From positions 58,541 through 122,540 of the forward strand of contig NZ_MRDM01000010.1 of the NCBI RefSeq assembly GCF_002008165.1: a DNA stretch of 64,000 nucleotides, given 5' to 3'. Position numbers and translations under genes: made by a program. Below are positions 1-8,229 of the stretch, one piece after another; positions within the stretch are counted from its first letter, which is position 1; each line of letters starts with the position of its first letter. The DNA is from Rhizobium laguerreae. Lineage in GTDB: Bacteria > Pseudomonadota > Alphaproteobacteria > Rhizobiales > Rhizobiaceae. The notes beneath the pieces are model-generated. The model made no database searches, was not told the DNA's origin, and was given only the letters and a program-made list of their open reading frames with translations.

Positions 1-1436
1 TCCTGGATCAGGATCTCCAGCTTGTCAGCCACATCCTGCGTCCAGGCCCGGTGGCCTGTCAAAGCCGCCGGGAAGAGCCCCGGAAGGGTGAAGAGAGCCG
101 CTGAGATCGCCAGGCCAGTGCGCGGGATATCGGCAATGAGAGCGGCAATTTCCGCAGCCCTGGGATCGCGCAGTTCGTAGCGCTCACCGTTGCCGTGCTC
201 GCCGATCGCATAGCGCATCCACGCTGCAACGGCGATCGCATAGGTCTCCGCCCTGTCGCCATGCGCCAGCGCCTCGCTTGCCGGCTCCAGCAGCCGCTGC
301 GGCAGTTTCTGCGTGCCGTCCATGGCGATCTGATAGGTGCGATGTGCGATCGCCTTGTTTGCAAAGCGTGCTATCAATTCGCTGGCATAGGCATCGAGAT
401 CGATGCCCGGCACCGGATCGAGCGTACGCGCGGCCGCATGCATGTGGCGGTAGGCAAGTGCTGCCAGGGCTGCATCGTCCATCACGTCGCGAATGAATTC
501 ATAGCCGCCGATGTAACCGAGATAGGCGAGCAGCGAATGGGCGCCGTTCAGCATCCGCAGCTTCATTTTTTCGTAGGCAGAGACTTCCTCGACCATCAGC
601 GCGCCGCGGACCTTTTCCCAGGCCGGTCGGCCATTGGCGAAATGATCTTCTATGACCCATTGCGTAAAAGGCTCTGTCTCGACCGCCGCCATGTCGGTGC
701 GGCCGGTGAGCCGCTCGGCATCGGCATAGGTCGCTTCGGTGCTTGCCGGCGTGATGCGGTCGACCATCGTCGAAGGGAAGGGCACATTCGCTTCGATCCA
801 GCGATGCAGGCCGGGATCAATGCGGGAGGTGAATTCGAGCACGAGGCGTTTCAGAACGGCGCCGTTGCTCGGCAGGTTGTCGCAGCTGAGCGGCGTAAAG
901 GGCACGATCCCCTTCTGCCGGCGGCGCGCAAGGCCTTCGACGAGGTAACCGATGACGCCGCGCGGCGCATGCCGGCTGGCGAGATCGGCGACGATATCGG
1001 GGTGCTTCAGGTCGAGGCCGCCGGTTGCCGGATCGAAACCATAGGCCTTTTCCGTCACCGTCATGCTGACGATGCGGATAGCGGGATCTTCGAGCCGCGC
1101 CAGCAGGCCAGCCGGATCGCGCGGCGCCACATGCGCCTTCAGGATCGAACCGATCACCTCAGCCGTCGTGCCCGAGCTGTCGCGGATCAGCGTCGTATAA
1201 AGCCCGTTCTGAGCGCTCAGATTGTCAGCGACATCGGGCGTGCGCAGGCTTGCTATCTCGATGCCCCAGTCGCCGCCTGCGGCTGCGAGCGCAGCATCCG
1301 TAAACGGCGCGAAATGCGCGCGGAAAAAGGCGCCCGGCCCAAGATGCAGGATGCCGCTTTTCAGCTGGTTGCGGTCATAGGTGGGAAGCTTCGCCGTCGA
1401 GGCGAGGCCGGAAAGGGTCTGCAGTCGTTCGGTCAC
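1..1436 (-). CDS. uxuB: Mannitol dehydrogenase family oxidoreductase, probably D-mannonate (fructuronate) oxidoreductase; 3' end outside window
   Basis: NAD-dependent polyol/hexuronate dehydrogenase of the mannitol dehydrogenase family, expected to reduce D-fructuronate to D-mannonate. I translated the minus strand from a GTG at 1436. The protein starts MTERLQTLSGLAS and has an N-terminal LHLGPGAFFRAH segment (Rossmann-like) and the family motif KLRMLNGAHSLLAYLGY near residue 300. The GTG overlaps the uxaC stop by four bases (GTGA), so the two are translationally coupled. About 478 codons are visible and the C-terminus runs off the left edge. Pairing with glucuronate isomerase favours UxuB over mannitol dehydrogenase, but substrate cannot be read from sequence. 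Confidence 0.85.
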   Translation of the reverse strand, partial: MTERLQTLSGLASTAKLPTYDRNQLKSGILHLGPGAFFRAHFAPFTDAALAAAGGDWGIEIASLRTPDVADNLSAQNGLYTTLIRDSSGTTAEVIGSILKAHVAPRDPAGLLARLEDPAIRIVSMTVTEKAYGFDPATGGLDLKHPDIVADLASRHAPRGVIGYLVEGLARRRQKGIVPFTPLSCDNLPSNGAVLKRLVLEFTSRIDPGLHRWIEANVPFPSTMVDRITPASTEATYADAERLTGRTDMAAVETEPFTQWVIEDHFANGRPAWEKVRGALMVEEVSAYEKMKLRMLNGAHSLLAYLGYIGGYEFIRDVMDDAALAALAYRHMHAAARTLDPVPGIDLDAYASELIARFANKAIAHRTYQIAMDGTQKLPQRLLEPASEALAHGDRAETYAIAVAAWMRYAIGEHGNGERYELRDPRAAEIAALIADIPRTGLAISAALFTLPGLFPAALTGHRAWTQDVADKLEILIQ

Positions 1437-2848
1437 AGCTTGTAGGCCTTCTTTGCATTGCCATAGGAGAGCTCGCCTGCGACGATCTCGGCTTCCCGCT
1501 TGGAAAGCCGGTGCTCGGCGGCGAGCTGCGCAAGGAAGCGGCAGACTTCGCGGCGCCAGACGTCATGCCGGGCCGGGATCGATAGCAGCGCGCGCGTATC
1601 GTCGTTGAAACCCGCCATATTGGCAAAACCCGCCGTCTCCACAACCTGGTCGAGATAGCGCCGGATGCCGAGCGGGCTGTCGTGAAACCACCACGGCGGG
1701 CCGATCATCAGGCAAGGCCAATGACCTACCATCGGCGCCAGCTCGCGTGCATAGGTCGTCTCGTCGAGCGTGAAGAGCAGCACGCGCAAATCCGGCGCGT
1801 GGCCATATTTCGATAGCAGCGCATTCAAGCCGCCAACCCAGTCGGTGGGTGTCGGGATATCGGCGCCCATATTCGCGCCTCGGGTCGAGAAAAGGCCGCG
1901 GTCGGTATTGCGTCTCGAGCCGGCATGGATCTGCATCACCATGCCGTCCTCGGCCGAAAGTCCGGCCATCTCGGTCATCATCTGGCCGCGGAAGAGCTCG
2001 GCATCCTCGGCCGAAAGCGGACCCTTCAGCGCCTTGTCGAGCAGCGCCTGTTTTTCCGCCAGCGGCAGATCGGCGGTGAAGGCCGTGGGCACGCCGTGAT
2101 CGGTCGCGGTGGCGCCGAACTGGCGGAAATAGGCGCGCCGGCGCCGATGCGCCTCGATCAGGCCGTCCCAACGCGTGACCTCAGTGCCGGTGATCTCTCC
2201 GAACTTGATGAGATTGTCGCGGAAGCCGACGGCATCGGGATCGGTAACGCTGTCCGGCCTGTAGGTGGTGCGCACCTTGCCGATCCAGCCGTCGGCCGCC
2301 ATCTTCTGGTGATGCGCCAGCGGATCGAGCGCTCCATCCGTCGTCGCGATCGTTTCGATGCCGAATCGCTGATGCAGCGCCCGCGGGCGGAATTCTGGAA
2401 GGGCAAGCCGGGCATTGATATGGTCGTAGAGCGCATCGGCATTGTCTGGTGTCAGCGGTTCGGTGCAGCCGAGCACGGCCGACATGGCGTGGTCGACCCA
2501 GAGGCTTGAAGGCGTTCCGCGGAAGAGATGATAATGCGCGGCAAAGGTCCGCCAGATCGCCCGCCCCTCAGCCACCGGTTTGCCGTCAAGCCGCGGCACG
2601 CCGAGCTCATCCAAAGTGACACCGACGCTGTGCAGCATGCGGAAGAGATAGTGATCGGGAATGACCAGCAGCGAGGCCGCATCTTCGAAGGGCTTGTCGT
2701 CGGCAAACCAGGAGGGTTCGGTATGCCCGTGCGGGCTGACGATCGGAAGATTGCGCACCGTCTCGTAGAGGTCTCGCGCGATGGTCCGTGTTGCCGGATC
2801 AGCCGGAAAAAGCCGGTCCGGATGAAGAAAGCCGTTTCCTGCATCCAT
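1433..2848 (-). CDS. uxaC: Glucuronate/uronate isomerase
   Basis: Converts D-glucuronate to D-fructuronate (and galacturonate to tagaturonate), the first cytoplasmic step of hexuronate breakdown. The 471-residue length is normal for UxaC. The amidohydrolase-type metal motif SPHGHTEPSWF is near residue 38, and a conserved segment with MQIHAGSRRNTD is near residue 300. The ATG at 2848 is preceded on the minus strand by a GGAGG-like ribosome site. The downstream uxuB-like gene overlaps it by four bases, so the pair forms one unit that performs two consecutive reactions. No transporter or dedicated regulator is visible in the window. Confidence 0.95.
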   Translation of the reverse strand: MDAGNGFLHPDRLFPADPATRTIARDLYETVRNLPIVSPHGHTEPSWFADDKPFEDAASLLVIPDHYLFRMLHSVGVTLDELGVPRLDGKPVAEGRAIWRTFAAHYHLFRGTPSSLWVDHAMSAVLGCTEPLTPDNADALYDHINARLALPEFRPRALHQRFGIETIATTDGALDPLAHHQKMAADGWIGKVRTTYRPDSVTDPDAVGFRDNLIKFGEITGTEVTRWDGLIEAHRRRRAYFRQFGATATDHGVPTAFTADLPLAEKQALLDKALKGPLSAEDAELFRGQMMTEMAGLSAEDGMVMQIHAGSRRNTDRGLFSTRGANMGADIPTPTDWVGGLNALLSKYGHAPDLRVLLFTLDETTYARELAPMVGHWPCLMIGPPWWFHDSPLGIRRYLDQVVETAGFANMAGFNDDTRALLSIPARHDVWRREVCRFLAQLAAEHRLSKREAEIVAGELSYGNAKKAYKL

Positions 2849-3025
2849 CAGTATTCCTCCCTGATGGATAACGGCCTACCCCACAACATCAGGCACGGCA
2901 AGGTCTTTTAGTAACCAAACGGTACAGTTTTGCGCGTGGCCGCGCCGGGCATGGAAAGCATTGACGAGGCGGCCTATTTCCGCTTTGGGAGAACCATCTG
3001 TGCCGGTTTCGGCAAAGGAGCATCG

Positions 3026-3235
3026 ATGTCCGACGAGACGAACCGCATCACCCGGCTGGAAGAAATGCTGGCCCACCAGGCAAAGACGATCGAAGAGCTT
3101 TCCGATCAGCTCGCCGAGCAATGGAAGACCGTCGAGCAGATGCGCACCAAGCTCGACCGGCTGACAGAACGCTTCCTGTCGCTGGAGGAGCAGTCGCTGG
3201 ACGCGCCAGCGATCACCCGCCCGCCGCATTATTGA
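3026..3235 (+). CDS. slyX: SlyX family coiled-coil protein
   Basis: A 69-residue SlyX-like protein starting MSDETNRITRLEEML. Nearly the whole chain is a heptad-rich coiled coil (TRLEEMLAHQAKTIEELSDQ then LAEQWKTVEQMRTKLDRL), followed by the short PPHY tail typical of SlyX. The ATG at 3026 is preceded by AAAGGAG at 3014-3020, which decides the start over longer in-frame alternatives. SlyX has no established biochemical function. It stands alone between the divergent uxaC and convergent gabD genes. Confidence 0.85.
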   Translation: MSDETNRITRLEEMLAHQAKTIEELSDQLAEQWKTVEQMRTKLDRLTERFLSLEEQSLDAPAITRPPHY

Positions 3236-3280
3236 CGACACGCGGCGCAATGCCGCGTGCCCTCTCATTAGGATGATGAA

Positions 3281-4762
3281 TCAGACGCCGCCGATGCAGA
3301 GATATTTCATTTCCAGATAGTCGTCGGCGCCGTGCCGCGAGCCTTCGCGGCCGAGGCCGGATTGCTTGATACCGCCGAAGGGCGCCGTCTCGGATGACAT
3401 CAAGCCGGTATTGATGCCGATCATGCCGTATTCCAGCGCTTCCGCCACCCGCCAGACCTTCTTCAGATCGCCGGCGTAGAAATAGGCGGCGAGGCCGAAC
3501 TCCGTGTCGTTGGCTTGGTTGATGACATCCTCGACCGTGTCGAAGCAAAAGAGCGGCGCCACCGGCCCGAAGGTCTCCTCGCGCGCCACCTTCATGCCGC
3601 GCGCAACGCCTGTCAGCACCGTCGGTGTGAAGAAGGTGCCGGCGCCGTCGATGCGCTTGCCGCCGGTCAGCACCTTGGCGCCCTTGGCAAGCGCATCGCT
3701 GACATGGTCTTCCACCTTGGCAAGGCCCTGTTCATCGATCAGCGGCCCGATCACGACACCCGGCTTGAAGCCGTCGCCGACCGACATCTCGGCGACCTTG
3801 GCAGCAAGCTTGGCGGCAAAGGCGTCATAGACGTTCGACTGGACGTAGAGGCGGTTGGCGCAGACGCAGGTCTGGCCGGCATTGCGGTATTTGGAGGCGA
3901 TCGCGCCTTCGACGGCAGCGTCGAGATCGGCATCGTCGAAGACGATGAAGGGCGCGTTGCCGCCGAGCTCCAGGCTCACCTTCTTGATCTGGTCGGCGCA
4001 CTGCCGCATCAGGATGCGGCCGACCTCCGTCGAGCCGGTGAAGCTGATCTTGCGCACCTTTTCATTGCCGCAGAGCTCGCGGCCGATTGCCGGACCATCC
4101 ACCCCGACGATGACGTTGAAGACGCCGGCCGGAATGCCGGCCTGCTCGGCGAGCACGGCAAGCGCGATCGCCGTCAGTGGCGTCTGTTCGGCGGGCTTCG
4201 AGACCACGGTGCAGCCAACGGCAAGCGCCGGGGCGATCTTGCGGGTGATCATCGCCGCCGGGAAATTCCACGGCGTGATCGTGCCGACGACGCCGACCGG
4301 CTGCCGGATGACGATCATCCGCTTGTCGTCGGAAGGCGCGGGGATTGTCTCGCCGTAGATGCGCTTGGCTTCTTCCGCATACCATTCGATATAGGCCGCT
4401 GCATAAAGGATTTCGCCGCGCGCTTCCGGGAACGGCTTGCCCATTTCGGCAGTCAGGACCGCGGCGAGTTCGTCGGCATTGGCGACCATCAGATCGAACC
4501 ATTTGCGCAGGATCGCGCTGCGTTCCTTGGCTGGGCGGGCCGCCCAGCCCGGCTGGGCGGCATGGGCCGCATCGATCGCCTTCCGTGTCTCGGCCGCACC
4601 CATATCGGGCAGCGAGGCGAGCAGCTCGCCGGTTGCCGGGTTGAGCACGTCGAAAGTCTTTGTGGCATCGCCTGATGTCCAGACGCCGTCGATATAGCCG
4701 GCATCGCGCAGCAAGGGCGAGGAGAAGGGAACGTGCTTGGTCAGTGCGCTGGTGAAAGCCAT
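3281..4762 (-). CDS. gabD: Succinate-semialdehyde dehydrogenase (NAD(P)+)
   Basis: Oxidises succinate semialdehyde to succinate, the second step of GABA breakdown. The 493-residue ALDH-fold protein carries TPWNFPAAMITRK (cofactor site), the ELGGNAPFIVFDDADLD segment with the general-base Glu near residue 265, and GQTCVCANR with the catalytic Cys about 35 residues later. The start MAFTSALTKH at 4762 follows an AGGAGGA ribosome site at about 4769-4775 on the minus strand; a longer in-frame start is less likely. gabT lies upstream on the same strand, but a 103-bp repeat with an inverted repeat separates them, so read-through is uncertain. Confidence 0.93.
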   Translation of the reverse strand: MAFTSALTKHVPFSSPLLRDAGYIDGVWTSGDATKTFDVLNPATGELLASLPDMGAAETRKAIDAAHAAQPGWAARPAKERSAILRKWFDLMVANADELAAVLTAEMGKPFPEARGEILYAAAYIEWYAEEAKRIYGETIPAPSDDKRMIVIRQPVGVVGTITPWNFPAAMITRKIAPALAVGCTVVSKPAEQTPLTAIALAVLAEQAGIPAGVFNVIVGVDGPAIGRELCGNEKVRKISFTGSTEVGRILMRQCADQIKKVSLELGGNAPFIVFDDADLDAAVEGAIASKYRNAGQTCVCANRLYVQSNVYDAFAAKLAAKVAEMSVGDGFKPGVVIGPLIDEQGLAKVEDHVSDALAKGAKVLTGGKRIDGAGTFFTPTVLTGVARGMKVAREETFGPVAPLFCFDTVEDVINQANDTEFGLAAYFYAGDLKKVWRVAEALEYGMIGINTGLMSSETAPFGGIKQSGLGREGSRHGADDYLEMKYLCIGGV

Positions 4763-4818
4763 GTCATATCCTCCTTGGGAGTGCGGCTGCCGGTTGCCGG
4801 CAGCCATTGAAATCCGGC

Positions 4819-4921
4819 TAGAGCAATTCCAGGAAAAGTGCGCAGCGGTTTTCCGTCCGGAATTGCGTAAAACAAAAAGTTAGAGCGGTTCTGCGCTTCC
4901 TTGAAAAGCTGAACCGCTCTA
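4819..4921. repeat. Interspersed intergenic repeat, family A, copy 1
   Basis: A 103-bp element between gabT and gabD. It starts TAGAGCAATTCCAGGAAAAG and ends in an inverted repeat with arms AGAGCGGTTC (4882-4891) and GAACCGCTCT (4911-4920). Near-identical sequence recurs at 9793-9900 and 48244-48366. It resembles the mosaic intergenic elements described in rhizobia (RIME type), by recall only. The 3' hairpin could attenuate transcription from gabT into gabD. Confidence 0.8.
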
Positions 4922-4929
4922 GGGTGCGC

Positions 4930-6210
4930 CTAACGGCCCGCGCTTGCTTCGAGCATCGAAGCTTCGAGAATATCGAGGGCTTCGCCGAGGATCTCGTCCT
5001 GGATGGTGATCGGTGCAAGAAAGCGGATGACGTTTCCATGGACGCCGCAGGTGAGCAGGATCAGGCCCTTGTCGAGCGCGATCAGCCGCACCCGGTTGGC
5101 GAATTCCGCGCTCGGCAGTCCCGTCGTCCGGTCATTGAATTCGACGGCGTTCATGAAGCCCGGCCCGCGGATATCGACGATCTCGGGCACCGTCTCACGC
5201 AGCGATTCCAGCCGCTGCTTCAGCCGTCCGCCAAGCTGGTTGGCGCGGTTGCAGAGATCTTCGTCGGCAATGACGTCGAGCACGGCGTGGGCGGCCGCGA
5301 TCCCGAGCGGATTGCCGCCATAGGTGCCGCCGAGCCCGCCCGGTCCCGGCGCATCCATGATCGCGGCGCGGCCGGTGACGGCGGCGAGCGGAAAGCCGCC
5401 GGCTAGGCTCTTTGCCATCGTCGTCAGGTCGGGCGCCACCTCGTGATGATCCATCGCGAACATCCTGCCGGTGCGGGCAAAACCGGTCTGCACCTCGTCG
5501 GCGATCAGCAGGATGCCGTGCTGGTCGCAGAGCTCGCGCAGCGCCTTCATGAAGGCGGCGGGTGCGGAGTAGAAGCCGCCTTCGCCCTGTACCGGCTCGA
5601 TGATGATGGCCGCGACGCGCTGCGGATCGACATCGGCGGCGAAGAGCTTCTTCAGCGCCGCCAGCGACTGGTCGGCGGTAACGCCGTGCAACTCGACCGG
5701 GAAGGGAATATGAAACACGTCGCCCGGCATGGCGCCGAAGCCGACCTTGTAGGGCACGACCTTGCCGGTCAGCGCCATGCCCATGAAGGTGCGGCCATGG
5801 AAGCCGCCGCCAAAGGCGATGACGGCCGAGCGGCCGGTTGCCGCACGCGCGATCTTGACGGCGTTCTCGACCGCTTCGGCGCCTGTCGTGACGAAGATCG
5901 TCTTCTTCTCGAAATCACCAGGCAGCAGCGCGTTCAGCCGTTCGGCAAGGTGCACGTAGCTTTCATAGGGCACCACCTGATGGCAGGTATGGGTGAAGCG
6001 GTCGAGCTGATCCTTGACCGCTGCGATGACCCGGGGATGGCGGTGGCCGGTGTTGAGAACGGCGATGCCGGCGGCGAAGTCGATGTAACGCTGGCCTTCC
6101 TTGTCCCAGATCTCCGCATTCTCTGCGCGATCGGCATAGATCTGGGTGGTCATTCCGACGCCGCGTGAAATAGCGGCGTTCTTCCGGTCGGTAAGGCTTG
6201 TCGCGGTCAT
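4930..6210 (-). CDS. gabT: 4-aminobutyrate aminotransferase
   Basis: Class III PLP aminotransferase that moves the amino group of GABA to 2-oxoglutarate, giving succinate semialdehyde for GabD. The protein has 426 residues. Visible landmarks are FVTTGAEAVENAVKIAR (PLP phosphate site), the aspartate motif IADEVQTGFARTG near residue 240, and TMAKSLAGGFPLAAVTGR with the Schiff-base Lys about 30 residues later. The ATG at 6210 opens on a 168-bp divergent region shared with the regulator at 6379, which therefore probably controls it. GABA is available to rhizobia in legume nodules, so a bacteroid role is plausible but inferred. Confidence 0.92.
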   Translation of the reverse strand: MTATSLTDRKNAAISRGVGMTTQIYADRAENAEIWDKEGQRYIDFAAGIAVLNTGHRHPRVIAAVKDQLDRFTHTCHQVVPYESYVHLAERLNALLPGDFEKKTIFVTTGAEAVENAVKIARAATGRSAVIAFGGGFHGRTFMGMALTGKVVPYKVGFGAMPGDVFHIPFPVELHGVTADQSLAALKKLFAADVDPQRVAAIIIEPVQGEGGFYSAPAAFMKALRELCDQHGILLIADEVQTGFARTGRMFAMDHHEVAPDLTTMAKSLAGGFPLAAVTGRAAIMDAPGPGGLGGTYGGNPLGIAAAHAVLDVIADEDLCNRANQLGGRLKQRLESLRETVPEIVDIRGPGFMNAVEFNDRTTGLPSAEFANRVRLIALDKGLILLTCGVHGNVIRFLAPITIQDEILGEALDILEASMLEASAGR

Positions 6211-6243
6211 CGATGGCTCCTGCGCTGAGAGGGGTGGAAAGCT

Positions 6244-6300
6244 ATCTTGTATAATTTCTGCAAGATGTTTATAAAACTCCTACATTTTTCCTGCAAGAAA
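6244..6300. promoter_or_regulatory. Candidate operator boxes of the gabT/regulator divergent promoter
   Basis: AT-rich stretch between the divergent genes. Box 1 is TTTCTGCAAGA (6255-6265) within an inverted repeat ATCTTG (6244-6249) / CAAGAT (6261-6266). Box 2 is TTTCCTGCAAGAAA (6287-6300), itself a near palindrome. The shared core is CTGCAAGA. A TATAAT hexamer lies at 6250-6255. The repeated box is a plausible binding site for the adjacent regulator; this is inference from position and symmetry. Confidence 0.45.
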
Positions 6301-6378
6301 ACAAGCGGCATTTTTCGCTTCAAACATTAGGCTTTTTGATGGAGGTTCTGGGGCGATTGGAATCGGGGATATTGACGG

Positions 6379-7188
6379 ATGAACGATAATGGGCCTGTAC
6401 GCTACAAGGTGGCGGAAGCCGCGCGGCTGGCGGGCGTTTCGGCCTCGACGCTACGCCTCTGGGAAAGCCAGGGTCTGGTGGTTCCCGGTCGTTCCGAAAC
6501 CGGCCATCGGCAATACAGCGCCGACGATGTGGCGCGGCTGAAGCGCATCTCCTGGTATCGTGTCGAGCGCGGCCTCAATCCCGCAGCGATCCGCGAGGCG
6601 TTGGAAAGCGAGGAACCTTCCGCCGATGGCGCCGAGGCAAGCCAGGATACCGGCCTCGGCCGCAAGCTGCGCAGCCTGCGCCATGCGAGCGGCAAGACGC
6701 TCGATCAGGTGGCCGGCGACATCGGCGTCACCTCGTCGACGCTCTCGACACTGGAGCGCACCTCGCAGGGCGTCAGCTTCAAGACGCTGCACGATCTGGC
6801 AGAGTATTACGGCACCACCGTCTCGCGCCTCTCCGGTGAGGAAAGCGGGGAGGTGCCGGCGCTGGTGCGCGCCGGTGAATGTCGCGCCTGGCCGGAAACG
6901 ACGCCGGGTGTCACCGTACAGCTCCTCGCCGAAGGCCGCCGGATGATGGATTGCCATCGTTTCGTGTTGGCGCCCGGTGCTGCCAGCGAGGGCGCCTATC
7001 GCCACGAGGGCGAGGAATTCATGCATGTTCTGTCCGGCCGGCTCGAACTGGTGCTCGACGGCGATCAGTTCTTCAATCTCGGCCCCGGCGATTCACTTTA
7101 TTTCGAAAGCCGCCGCGATCATTCCTGGCGCAACCGCCACGATGGCGAAACCGTGCTTCTTTGGATCAACACGCCGCCGACATTCTGA
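6379..7188 (+). CDS. MerR-XRE-cupin three-domain transcriptional regulator, probable regulator of gabT
   Basis: A 269-residue DNA-binding protein with an unusual composite architecture. Residues ~8-75 are a MerR-type winged helix (YKVAEAARLAGVSASTLRLW, then GHRQYSADDVARLKRI). Residues ~92-150 are a Cro/C1-type helix-turn-helix (LRHASGKTLDQVAGDIGV, TSSTLSTLERTSQG). Residues ~180-265 are a cupin (YRHEGEEFMHVLSGRLELVLDG, GDSLYFESRRDHSWRN), where an effector would bind. XRE-cupin proteins of the PuuR type respond to amines and amino acids, which fits the divergent gabT. The extra MerR head is uncommon. The ATG at 6379 has only a weak ribosome site (GGGGAT). Confidence 0.85.
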   Translation: MNDNGPVRYKVAEAARLAGVSASTLRLWESQGLVVPGRSETGHRQYSADDVARLKRISWYRVERGLNPAAIREALESEEPSADGAEASQDTGLGRKLRSLRHASGKTLDQVAGDIGVTSSTLSTLERTSQGVSFKTLHDLAEYYGTTVSRLSGEESGEVPALVRAGECRAWPETTPGVTVQLLAEGRRMMDCHRFVLAPGAASEGAYRHEGEEFMHVLSGRLELVLDGDQFFNLGPGDSLYFESRRDHSWRNRHDGETVLLWINTPPTF

Positions 7189-7253
7189 ACTGCAGCGCAT
7201 CGGCCCGAAAATCGGAATAGATTTCCTGAAAGCGCGATGCGGAGATTAAAAAA

Positions 7254-7297
7254 GGTAGAGCGTCCTTGTGCATCCAGAGGACACATGGCGCTCTACC
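7254..7297. repeat. Inverted repeat between regulator and rnd-like gene
   Basis: Arms GGTAGAGCG (7254-7262) and CGCTCTACC (7289-7297) are perfect complements, and the inner segments TCC(T) and (A)GGA extend the pairing. There is no T run on either side, so it looks more like a small palindromic repeat than a terminator for the gene ending at 7188. Confidence 0.6.
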
Positions 7298-7371
7298 GCA
7301 GCAAAGCGGTTTCGCACTCTGCGCCTTTGCGCTATAGCCCAAAGAGATGCATTCGTACGAAAGACAGTCTC

Positions 7372-7998
7372 ATGGCGGCCACCATACGTTACCACGAAGG
7401 CGATATTTCCGCGGCCGATGCCGCTCGCTACACCGGCGCGATTGCGATCGACACCGAAACGCTCGGCCTGGTGCCGCGCCGCGATCGGCTCTGCGTCGTC
7501 CAGCTTTCCCCGGGTAACGGCACCGCCGATATCATCCGTATCGCCGCCGGTCAGAAAGAGGCGCCCAATCTCGTCGCCCTGCTTGAAGACCCCACCCATC
7601 AGAAGATCTTTCACTACGGCCGCTTCGATATTGCCGTGCTCTTCCACACCTTCGGCGTCACGACGACCCCGGTCTTCTGCACCAAGATCGCCTCGCGCCT
7701 GATCCGGACCTATACGGATCGCCACGGCCTCAAGGACAATCTCAAGGAGATGCTCGACGTCGATGTCTCCAAGGCGCAGCAATCCTCCGATTGGGCAGCC
7801 GAGACGCTGTCTCCGGCCCAGCTCGAATATGCCGCCTCCGACGTGCTTTATCTGCATGCGTTGCGCGACAAGCTGACGGAGCGGCTGATCCGCGACGGCC
7901 GTTACGATCATGCGACGGCCTGCTTCGAATTCCTGCCGACCCGCGCCAAGCTCGATCTGCTCGGCTGGGAAGAGGCGGATATCTTCGCCCATAGCTGA
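7372..7998 (+). CDS. rnd: Ribonuclease D-like 3'-5' exonuclease
   Basis: DEDD-type 3'-5' exonuclease of 208 residues. Exo I is AIAIDTETLGLVPRRD with the first Asp/Glu pair, Exo II is in HYGRFDIAVLFHTFGV, and Exo III is in QLEYAASDVLYLHALRDKL (Y..D). It contains only the exonuclease domain and lacks the C-terminal HRDC domains of E. coli RNase D, as is common for short alphaproteobacterial homologues. The start is the ATG at 7372 (MAATIRYHEGD); the upstream in-frame extension crosses the inverted repeat at 7254-7297 and is not coding-like. Its role is probably tRNA 3'-end trimming or RNA turnover. Confidence 0.88.
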   Translation: MAATIRYHEGDISAADAARYTGAIAIDTETLGLVPRRDRLCVVQLSPGNGTADIIRIAAGQKEAPNLVALLEDPTHQKIFHYGRFDIAVLFHTFGVTTTPVFCTKIASRLIRTYTDRHGLKDNLKEMLDVDVSKAQQSSDWAAETLSPAQLEYAASDVLYLHALRDKLTERLIRDGRYDHATACFEFLPTRAKLDLLGWEEADIFAHS

Positions 7999-8067
7999 GC
8001 GAATTGCCTTCATTCTGCGTTTGCCAATAGCCGTACGGCAGGCTTGCCGGCGGCCGTTAGCGATTCA

Positions 8068-8097
8068 TTAACGCCTGTTCATTAATATTCCTGTTAA
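8068..8097. promoter_or_regulatory. TTAA cluster, possible CtrA-type site
   Basis: Three TTAA tetramers at 8068, 8082 and 8094 lie in an AT-rich stretch upstream of the gene at 8230. CtrA of alphaproteobacteria binds TTAA-N7-TTAA. The spacings here are N10 and N8, so the match is imperfect and the call is weak. Confidence 0.2.
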
Positions 8098-8229
8098 TTT
8101 TTATGCATTTCGATGACGCCGGAACTGCGTCATGCGGACAGGAGGATCTGCTGGGATGCAAGGGGACCGGATGAGCGCGGTCCTTTTCTAGAGCCTGCTT
8201 TCATCGTCACTTTACGAAAGGAGCATGCC

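Noticed and set aside
195..1445. Long plus-strand open frame of 416 codons
   Set aside because: It is antisense to the uxuB-like gene, whose translation shows clear family motifs; high-GC codon bias opens the opposite strand.
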